From Oscillospiraceae bacterium (GTDB lineage Bacteria > Bacillota > Clostridia > Christensenellales > Aristaeellaceae): a DNA stretch of 9,420 bases. The notes beneath the pieces are model-generated. The model saw only the letters and a list, made by a program, of their open reading frames with translations. It was not told the origin of the DNA and searched no databases. A program made the position numbers and the translations under genes. Shown here in pieces: positions 1 to 5,525 of the stretch. The DNA is taken from NCBI GenBank assembly GCA_031282605.1, contig JAITDK010000018.1:1-9420 (forward strand), written 5' to 3'. Numbering within the stretch: position 1 is the first letter of the stretch; each line of letters starts with the position of its first letter.

Positions 1-12
1 CATTGCGGAACG

Positions 13-21
13 TGGTATACT
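13..21 (+). promoter_or_regulatory. Extended -10 promoter element of the alcohol dehydrogenase gene
   Basis: TGG followed by TATACT (hexamer at 16-21) matches an extended -10 box for the housekeeping sigma factor. It lies about 32 bases ahead of the ATG at 54. The matching -35 box would fall to the left of the window, so it cannot be seen. An AAGGA-type ribosome binding site follows at about 39-44. Confidence 0.5.
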
Positions 22-53
22 GTACTTGAGAATAACTGGAAGGACAAACGCCA

Positions 54-1232
54 ATGAATAACTTTGACTTTTACGCGCCAGCTCGCATCTACTTCGGCAG
101 GGACGAGCATAAGCGGATCGGTGCGCTGCTCAAACCCTACGCGAAAAAGGTTTTGCTGCACTACGGCGGCGGCAGCATCAAACGCAACGGCATATACGAC
201 GCTATCGTCGTATCGCTGAACGAGGCCGGCGTGCCCTTCGTCGAACTGGGCGGCGTGCAGCCAAACCCTCGTCTCAGCCTTGCTCACGAGGGCGTCGCGC
301 TGTGCAGGAAGGAAGGCGTCGACCTGATACTGGCCGTAGGCGGCGGCAGCGCCATCGACTCCGCTAAGGCAATAGCTATGGGCGCACTGTACGACGGGGA
401 TGTGTGGGATTATTATGAGACCGGCAAAGAGTGCGAGGCGGCGCTGCCCATCGCGACGGTGCTGACAATACCCGCCGCGGGGAGCGAATCCAGCGGCGAT
501 ACGGTCATCACTAACGAACTGGGCGATCGCAAGTATGGATACGGAAGCCCTCAGCTGCGCCCGCTGCTGAGCGTCATCAACCCGGAATTCTTCTATACGC
601 TGCCTAAAGATCAAGTGGCTAACGGCGTAGCCGATATGATGAGTCATGTGTTCGAACGATACTTCACTAATACCTCTCACACCGATCTGACCGACGGACT
701 GTGCGAAGCGACGCTGCGCACGTTGATGCGAAACGCGCCTATCGCGTTGGAGAATCCGACAGGATATGACGCATGGGCGGAGCTGGGCTTCGCGGGCACG
801 GTAGCTCATAACGGTCTGGTGGGAATGGGTCGTGAACAGGATTGGGCGTGCCACATGATGGAACATGAGTTAAGCGCTATGTATGATGTGGCGCATGGTG
901 CGGGCTTGGCGGTGCTGACTCCGGCGTGGATGCAATATGTGTATAAGTATAATATACCGATGTTCGTGCAGTTCGCTGTGAATGTGATGGGCGTTAGCGG
1001 CAGCATACGGGACAGCGAAGCGGTCATTCAAGAAGGTATCGCGCGGTTGAGAGCGTTCTTTACGCGGATGGGTCTAGCGGGAACGTTGGGCGGACTGGGC
1101 ATCGGAACAGATAAACTGGAAGAGATGGCCAAGAAATCGACCGGCGCCGCGTTCGACGACGAGCAGCCGCTGGGCGGGTTGAAGAAACTCTACTGGCAGG
1201 ATGTGCTGAACATCTATAGGTTGGCTCAATAG
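54..1232 (+). CDS. Iron-containing alcohol dehydrogenase, butanol dehydrogenase/YqhD type
   Basis: This 392-residue protein is a cytosolic group III (metal-dependent) alcohol dehydrogenase, probably reducing aldehydes to alcohols with NAD(P)H. The dinucleotide-binding half carries YGGGSIKRNG (about 37-46) and GGGSAIDSAKA (96-106). The metal-binding half shows D194 and H198 (ADMMSH), H267 (ACHMMEH) and H281 (VAHGAGLAVLTPAW). These four ligands have the same spacing and numbering as I recall for E. coli YqhD, and the length is normal for the BDH subgroup. The ATG at 54 is preceded by GGAAGGA at good spacing. The gene stands alone with its own promoter and converges on the MFS gene, so it is probably a single unit. 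Substrate and cofactor preference cannot be read from sequence. Fermentative butanol/ethanol formation or aldehyde detoxification are both plausible. Confidence 0.95.
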   Translation: MNNFDFYAPARIYFGRDEHKRIGALLKPYAKKVLLHYGGGSIKRNGIYDAIVVSLNEAGVPFVELGGVQPNPRLSLAHEGVALCRKEGVDLILAVGGGSAIDSAKAIAMGALYDGDVWDYYETGKECEAALPIATVLTIPAAGSESSGDTVITNELGDRKYGYGSPQLRPLLSVINPEFFYTLPKDQVANGVADMMSHVFERYFTNTSHTDLTDGLCEATLRTLMRNAPIALENPTGYDAWAELGFAGTVAHNGLVGMGREQDWACHMMEHELSAMYDVAHGAGLAVLTPAWMQYVYKYNIPMFVQFAVNVMGVSGSIRDSEAVIQEGIARLRAFFTRMGLAGTLGGLGIGTDKLEEMAKKSTGAAFDDEQPLGGLKKLYWQDVLNIYRLAQ

Positions 1233-1237
1233 GAAAC

Positions 1238-1257
1238 CGCGGCGCATCCTCGCCGCG
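1238..1257. terminator. GC-rich hairpin after the alcohol dehydrogenase
   Basis: CGCGGCG (1238-1244) and CGCCGCG (1251-1257) form a perfect 7-bp stem with a 6-base loop, starting 6 bases after the stop codon. There is no run of T after it, so it is an incomplete intrinsic terminator or a 3' stabilising hairpin. A second perfect 7-bp stem, ATAACGA (1301-1307) with TCGTTAT (1317-1323), lies just downstream and ends against the repeat element. Confidence 0.4.
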
Positions 1258-1324
1258 CTCAATTGACATCCCTTTCCGGCATTCCTGAATTTGTAACGTG
1301 ATAACGAAGGATTTTCTCGTTATA

Positions 1325-1407
1325 GGGCCTGTTCGAAAAGATCGCGTGGGATTGAGGGGAGGGGGGAGCCGACCCAATCCCCCATGCGATCTTTTTCGAA
1401 CAGACCC
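1325..1407. mobile_element. 83-bp palindromic MITE-like element (copy 1)
   Basis: The left end GGGCCTGTTCGAAAAGATCG and the right end, read inward on the minus strand as GGGTCTGTTCGAAAAAGATCG, are near-identical inverted repeats over about 27 bases. They differ by two substitutions and one single-base indel. The element is flanked by TA on both sides (1323-1324 and 1408-1409), as expected for a TA-targeting element. It encodes no protein and has a G-rich loop around 1351-1372. It shares its ends with the 220-bp element at 2814-3033 and looks like an internally shortened, inverted relative. It lies between two convergent genes, where its hairpin could also act in transcript termination. The name MITE is inference from structure. 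Confidence 0.7.
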
Positions 1408-1410
1408 TAA

Positions 1411-1440
1411 CCCTTTGCGTACCGCCGCGGAGGCAAAGGG
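1411..1440. terminator. Hairpin just downstream of the MFS gene
   Basis: CCCTTTGC (1411-1418) and GCAAAGGG (1433-1440) form a perfect 8-bp stem directly after the MFS stop codon (1442-1444, minus strand). The loop is 14 bases and holds a CCGCGG palindrome. There is no T-run on the minus strand side, so termination efficiency is uncertain. It is the best candidate for the end of the minus-strand gene block. Confidence 0.45.
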
Positions 1441-1441
1441 G

Positions 1442-2782
1442 TTAACTCTGCTTCGCGTACGCCACCGCCCGCAGCGCCTTGCTGCACAGCAAAGGAATCA
1501 GCAGCGTCACTATCCCGGCGCCTGTGCCAATCAGAAGAGCGTCAATCGGCACACGATCGGACAGCGGTCCGAATATGAGCATTCCCATCGGTACTGTCGC
1601 CCCTGTGATCATCATGAAAAACGAGAACACCCTGCCCAGCACAGCTGGATCGACTGAGGTCTGAAGCAGCACAGTCGTCGGCGTGTTATACAGCTGCCCC
1701 GATACTCCCATGACCGCCATCAACGCGAGGTAGACGGGGAAATTCCCCGTAATGCCCAGCCCAACCGCGCACACGCCGAACATACAGCACGCGAGGGCCA
1801 TCGACCATACACGGTTTTTAAACCCGCCCGTCGCACCCAGAACCAGTCCGCCCAGCATCATCCCCAGCGAGAACGTTATCTCTATCGCCGAAAGCCGCCA
1901 TACCTCGTCGCCGAAGTCGCGGGTCACTTGCAGCGGTGTCAGCAGCGCGGCCGGCGAGGCAAGCAGCTGGAACACAATGACCATGCCGAACATCTGCAGT
2001 ATAAACTTATGCCGGACAGCATACTGGAAGCCCTCGCGCAGGTCATGGAAGTAGCGTGCGCCGCCCTTCTCGCTCAGCGCGGCTGAGGATTCAATGGATT
2101 CCGCGTTATCAGCCCGCTTGCCCGCCAATGCGGCGGCCGGCGTATCCGGCACATGCACGAAGAAGTACAGCAGCCCTATGCCCACTGCGGCGGTAACGAC
2201 ATCCACGAGGAACAGCAGCGGCAGTGGAGCGGCGGCCATCAACGCGGCGCTGATCGCCGGAGCCGCCAGACCCATAGCCGAGTGGATGCCGCCCTGTATC
2301 CCGCTGACGCGCGTCAGATGCGCTTCCGGCACGATTTGGGGCAATAACGCGCCGCCGGCCGGGCTTTGCACGCCTTGACCAAACGCGCGCACCGCCGCGC
2401 ACACCAACAATACGCCAACCGCGTCTACGCCAACCCACAGGAACGCCGCCGCAACCAAACTGACAAACGCAATCGCCGAATCAGCCAGGTTGATTATCAG
2501 CTTGCGGTTCCAGCGATCCGCCCACACCCCGGCGAACGGCGACGTGATCAGCATCGGCAGGAATCCCGCCAGCGTGAACAGCGTCATCATCGCGCCAGAC
2601 TGGGTCTTCAGCGTCACGTGCCAGACTATGGCGTATTGCACCAGCATCGATCCGAACGTCGAAATAGTTTGACCACCGACGAACAACGCGACGTTGCGTT
2701 TCCACGCGCCACCCTCATTATTGGAATTCTCGGTATTGCTGGTATTACTTGAATTGCCAGGGCTGTTCCCGCTGGTATCCAT
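1442..2782 (-). CDS. MFS efflux transporter, DHA3-like, possible exporter of the SCIFF product
   Basis: This 446-residue polytopic membrane protein belongs to the major facilitator superfamily, resembling the 12-helix drug:H+ antiporter DHA3 (macrolide efflux/EntS-like) group. The hydrophilic N-terminus (1-29) is rich in Asn, Ser and Thr. Hydrophobic segments start near residue 30, and the loop between helices 2 and 3 carries the MFS motif A, GVWADRWNRKLI (85-96). A long charged central loop (about 210-258) divides the two six-helix halves. I chose the ATG at 2782 because GAGGAGG precedes it at ideal spacing. The open frame reaches 3001, but the extra 73 codons come from reading through the 220-bp repeat and are not credible. 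Without that repeat the gene would begin 29 bases after scfB, which suggests co-transcription and a possible role in exporting the modified peptide. The substrate is unproven. Confidence 0.88.
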   Translation of the reverse strand: MDTSGNSPGNSSNTSNTENSNNEGGAWKRNVALFVGGQTISTFGSMLVQYAIVWHVTLKTQSGAMMTLFTLAGFLPMLITSPFAGVWADRWNRKLIINLADSAIAFVSLVAAAFLWVGVDAVGVLLVCAAVRAFGQGVQSPAGGALLPQIVPEAHLTRVSGIQGGIHSAMGLAAPAISAALMAAAPLPLLFLVDVVTAAVGIGLLYFFVHVPDTPAAALAGKRADNAESIESSAALSEKGGARYFHDLREGFQYAVRHKFILQMFGMVIVFQLLASPAALLTPLQVTRDFGDEVWRLSAIEITFSLGMMLGGLVLGATGGFKNRVWSMALACCMFGVCAVGLGITGNFPVYLALMAVMGVSGQLYNTPTTVLLQTSVDPAVLGRVFSFFMMITGATVPMGMLIFGPLSDRVPIDALLIGTGAGIVTLLIPLLCSKALRAVAYAKQS

Positions 2783-2813
2783 CGCTCCTCCTCGTCGGCT
2801 TCGAAGGGAATTA

Positions 2814-3033
2814 GAGCCTGTTCGAAAAAGATCGCAGTGGGGATCGGGGTGGGTTTTTCGTCCCCACAAAGAAAGTGAATGGGGGCGGACTGGGACTGCG
2901 CTGATCGGAACAGCGACGCAGTTGCGGCACGCAACGCGAAGCGGGCGCGTCTGCGCAGAATCCCGAAGGGATTCTGCCCTTAATGAGGCGGAAAGACGCA
3001 CCTAGACCCATGCGAGATTTTTAGAACAGACCC
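2814..3033. mobile_element. 220-bp TA-flanked palindromic MITE-like element (copy 2), inserted at the scfB stop codon
   Basis: The left end GAGCCTGTTCGAAAAAGATC and the right end, read inward on the minus strand as GGGTCTGTTCTAAAAATCTC, match at 18 of 23 positions. TA flanks both sides (2812-2813 and 3034-3035). The interior codes for nothing recognisable but is rich in hairpins: GTGGGGA/TCCCCAC (2837-2843 with 2861-2867), ACTGCG/CGCAGT (2895-2900 with 2917-2922), GTTGCG/CGCAAC (2921-2926 with 2930-2935), a perfect 10-bp stem with a GAA loop (2955-2977), and an outer GCGTCT/AGACGC (2947-2952 with 2994-2999). Its left end corresponds to the right end of the 83-bp copy. It separates scfB from the MFS gene and its G is the last base of the scfB stop codon. 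It may be a non-autonomous transposon or a structured repeat. Confidence 0.75.
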
Positions 3034-4373
3034 TAACTATACTCGTTAAGAGCCATAGCCTCAATGGCCAGCGCCAACTCCAGCCGCTTGCGCTGCATTG
3101 CGCACGCCAGTTCATATGGTTTGTCCAGCCGCCCGTTCATTGACAACGCGTTCGCGCAGCAACCGCCGCTGCAGAAGTACTTCGCCCAGCACGAACGGCA
3201 ATCGGGCTTGCTTAGCACATGGTTGTCGGCAAACACGCGCTGCATCGCGCTGTTGAACGCGCCGGTCGTCGCGTCGCCGATCTCCCAGCCTTCACGGCCT
3301 ACGAATTGATGACATGGGTACAGCTTGCCTTCAGGCGTTACGGCGACATACTCGTTACCCGCGCCGCATCCGGTCAGACGCTTGCGCAGGCACGGACCGT
3401 TCTCCAAATCAACGTTGAAGTGGAAGAACGAGAACGGCCTGCCTTGCCGCCGACGTTCGAGATAGGCTGCCGCCAAGGCGTCATATTCCGATAGGATGCG
3501 CGGCAGGTGCTCCTGTTTCAGCGCGTACGGCTCATCTTCCGACGCGACGACCGGTTCGACGGATATATGCTCGAAACCGGCGTCCGCCAGCGCGAGCGCG
3601 TCGTTCGTGAAATCAAGGTTGTAAGCAGTGAACGTGCCGCGGACGTAGTATGGCTTTCCGCCTCGAGAGGCGACCAGCTTCAGCGCGCCCTCAAGCGCGC
3701 GATCATACGAGCCATGTCCGCCAACGTCCGGGCGCATCCTGTCATGAACCTCTCGCCGCCCGTCCAGCGACAGCACGCAGTTATCCATCTCAGCGTTTAT
3801 GAATTGGATCGCGTCGTCCGTCAACCCCACCGCATTCGTCGTTATCGTGAATGAGAAACGCTTGTCCGTCTCGCGCTCACGCTGACGCCCATATGCGACG
3901 ATCTCCTTCACGGCACGCAGATTCAACAGCGGCTCGCCGCCGAAGAAATCCGCTTCCAGCGCGCGTCGCGAACCGCTCTTCCCAATCAGCCAGTCGAGCG
4001 CGGCTTTTCCTACGTTGACTGACATACGGGCGCGGGTCGGGTCGCTGTATGTGCCGTCTTGCGCGAAGCAGTAGCGGCAGCGTAGGTTGCAGTCGTGCGC
4101 GGCGTGCAGGCACATGGCCTTCACCACGCCGGGTTCACGCAGCAGCGACGCGTCGTAATCATCCGGCGAGTCGATCATGCCTTCGCGGCGCAGTTCATCC
4201 AGCTCGACGGTGATCGCGGAAACTTCATCGGCGGGATAACGTGAAAGCAGCCTGGCACGCTCGGCGGGATCCGGATTCAGCGCATCAAACGCAATGCTGT
4301 CCAGCTGGTGCAGCGCGCCGCTGCCGACGTCCAGCGCCAGTTTCCGCCCCAACGCCTCAAACGTATGAATCAT
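3033..4373 (-). CDS. scfB: Radical SAM/SPASM maturase of the SCIFF peptide (thioether-forming)
   Basis: This 446-residue cytosolic enzyme matches the CteB/ScfB family, which uses S-adenosylmethionine and iron-sulfur clusters to join peptide cysteines to other residues through thioether bonds. The N-terminal region (about 1-85) is expected to fold as the precursor-binding domain (RRE). The radical SAM cluster motif CNLRCRYC gives C95, C99 and C102, followed by FFGGEP (143-148). The SPASM/twitch region carries C328, C336, C354, C392, C395, C401, C405 or C406, and C424, enough for auxiliary 4Fe-4S clusters. The ATG at 4373 follows the precursor stop by 3 bases and has no good Shine-Dalgarno, so it is probably translationally coupled. 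The length fits the family. The stop codon TAG sits on the junction with the 220-bp repeat; the original stop was probably TAA. Identification rests on both this protein and the neighbouring precursor. Confidence 0.94.
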   Translation of the reverse strand: MIHTFEALGRKLALDVGSGALHQLDSIAFDALNPDPAERARLLSRYPADEVSAITVELDELRREGMIDSPDDYDASLLREPGVVKAMCLHAAHDCNLRCRYCFAQDGTYSDPTRARMSVNVGKAALDWLIGKSGSRRALEADFFGGEPLLNLRAVKEIVAYGRQRERETDKRFSFTITTNAVGLTDDAIQFINAEMDNCVLSLDGRREVHDRMRPDVGGHGSYDRALEGALKLVASRGGKPYYVRGTFTAYNLDFTNDALALADAGFEHISVEPVVASEDEPYALKQEHLPRILSEYDALAAAYLERRRQGRPFSFFHFNVDLENGPCLRKRLTGCGAGNEYVAVTPEGKLYPCHQFVGREGWEIGDATTGAFNSAMQRVFADNHVLSKPDCRSCWAKYFCSGGCCANALSMNGRLDKPYELACAMQRKRLELALAIEAMALNEYS

Positions 4374-4376
4374 CTA

Positions 4377-4574
4377 CTAGATAGAGGCGCTTTTTTTCGG
4401 CGTCGGCGTGCGTGATTCCTGACGCTTGCACTGTTGATTCGCGACGGTGCAACTGGTCTTGCACGCGGATTGGCAGCTGGCTTGGCACTCGCCGCAGCCG
4501 CCATGTTCCAAGCTTGCGCGCAGACACGCGGATTTAATGGTGTGGATATGCCGGATATTGTTGATCGATTCCAT
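4377..4574 (-). CDS. scfA: SCIFF ranthipeptide precursor (six cysteines in forty-five residues)
   Basis: This 65-residue peptide is the substrate of the adjacent ScfB. It has a short leader (MESINNIRHIHTIKSACLRA), then the family signature GCGECQASCQSACKTSC (26-42) and TVANQQC (43-49). Cysteines are at 17, 27, 30, 34, 38, 42 and 49. In related ranthipeptides, core cysteine sulfurs are linked to non-alpha carbons of acceptor residues such as Thr; the Thr40 and Thr43 here are candidates. After C49 there is a 16-residue basic, Pro/Thr/Ser-containing tail, whereas the members I recall end within a few residues of the last Cys. I chose the ATG at 4574 because AAGGAGG (4584-4590) lies 9 bases ahead; the GTG at 4583 abuts that site and is too close. 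The gene follows the PHP gene by 45 bases and precedes scfB by 3. Confidence 0.93.
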   Translation of the reverse strand: MESINNIRHIHTIKSACLRASLEHGGCGECQASCQSACKTSCTVANQQCKRQESRTPTPKKSASI

Positions 4575-4583
4575 GATGAACAC

Positions 4584-4590
4584 CCTCCTT
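4584..4590 (-). promoter_or_regulatory. Strong ribosome binding site of scfA
   Basis: AAGGAGG on the minus strand is complementary to the 3' end of 16S rRNA. It is by far the clearest such site inside the scfA-scfB pair; scfB has none. This fits high expression of the small precursor relative to its enzyme. It also decides the ATG at 4574 over the overlapping GTG at 4583. Confidence 0.75.
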
Positions 4591-4619
4591 ATTATTTCCT
4601 ATTCAAGCCGCGGGCGCCG

Positions 4620-5525
4620 TTATTCCTCTATCCATGCCGCTGGATTCGTCCACGCGCGCCGCCCTTGCGCATCGTGTATCTCGCATCGGACAAACTGTTC
4701 GTCCAGCGCAGGGTTTCGCGCGTATACCCACCGCGTGCCGCCGTCCTGCTGAACAACGCGTTCGCTATTGTATGCGGCGTCGGTATAGAATACGGCGCAT
4801 GAAGCTGGATTTGTCATGACAATTAAGCGCTCCGGGTCGATATCGACCTGCTCTATGACCGGGCCTTGACTCGCGTAGAACTTGCCGTCGCGCATCGCGT
4901 CCAGCAGCGACTCACGCGTGCACGACTCCGACTGCACCATGACGAATCCTTTGCATTCCTCGCCTTCGTAGAAATGCGCGTCGTCAACGGCGATCAACGG
5001 CAGCCGACGACCGCGCGCTCCCAGCACATCCACCAGGTAAGACGAGTCCTGCCGCATCGCGTTCCACGGCAAGCCGGACACACTGTTGAATATCTCTAGA
5101 GCGAACAGACCGTCCATATCGGATACGGTTTCCGCAGTGTTCAGCGACCAGGCGGGATGCGCCAGCGCGGCGAGTCCGCCGGACTTCAACAGCGCGTCGA
5201 TATTGTCCTGAACAGACTGAGGACGCATGAACTTGCGGTTGAGCATCCCAGGCGCCACATTATACGGATCGATCCCGACGCCTATCAGGTGCACGTTTTC
5301 ATACGGCGGCTTGTTGTCCAGTTCCACACCAGACAAAACCAAAATACCGTCGGATAATGACGAGTAATCCGACGTCTTCCAGTGGTCGGTAATATTGATG
5401 AAATCATAGCCCGCGCGGCGATAGAGTTCGGCCACCTCCTCCGGCGTCAGTAACCCGTCGCTGCGCGTGGTGTGCAGGTGCAATGAACCCTTCCAGAACG
5501 GCGCGTTTGCCGCAAATTGAATCAT
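4620..5525 (-). CDS. PHP-domain metallohydrolase, CehA/McbA-like
   Basis: This 301-residue protein is a PHP (polymerase and histidinol phosphatase) family phosphoesterase/hydrolase with no signal peptide, so probably cytosolic. The metal-binding motifs are visible in order: H16 and H18 with D23 (SLHLHTTRSDG), D47 and H48 (ITDHW), E69 (GVELD), H80, H123 (LAHPAW) and D182 with H184 (VDDAH). These would bind two or three divalent metals. The roughly 80 residues after 220 form a C-terminal beta-rich part without recognisable motifs. The start ATG at 5525 overlaps the synthetase stop as ATGA and lacks its own ribosome binding site, so translation is coupled to it. The substrate is unknown; family members cleave phosphoesters and some carbamates. 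Whether it has any part in peptide maturation is open, since it is 45 bases ahead of scfA in the same direction. Confidence 0.87.
   Translation of the reverse strand: MIQFAANAPFWKGSLHLHTTRSDGLLTPEEVAELYRRAGYDFINITDHWKTSDYSSLSDGILVLSGVELDNKPPYENVHLIGVGIDPYNVAPGMLNRKFMRPQSVQDNIDALLKSGGLAALAHPAWSLNTAETVSDMDGLFALEIFNSVSGLPWNAMRQDSSYLVDVLGARGRRLPLIAVDDAHFYEGEECKGFVMVQSESCTRESLLDAMRDGKFYASQGPVIEQVDIDPERLIVMTNPASCAVFYTDAAYNSERVVQQDGGTRWVYARNPALDEQFVRCEIHDAQGRRAWTNPAAWIEE

Noticed and set aside
1298..1657. 119-codon plus-strand frame after the alcohol dehydrogenase
   Set aside because: It runs through the 83-bp repeat and antisense to the MFS gene; its resemblance to the reading-through of the 220-bp element only reflects shared repeat ends.
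2783..3001. N-terminal extension of 73 codons on the MFS open frame
   Set aside because: It translates the 220-bp repeat and lacks a start signal, while the ATG at 2782 has a strong ribosome binding site and gives a normal-length MFS protein.
4575..4583. GTG start three codons upstream for scfA
   Set aside because: It abuts the AAGGAGG site with no spacing; the ATG at 4574 has correct spacing.
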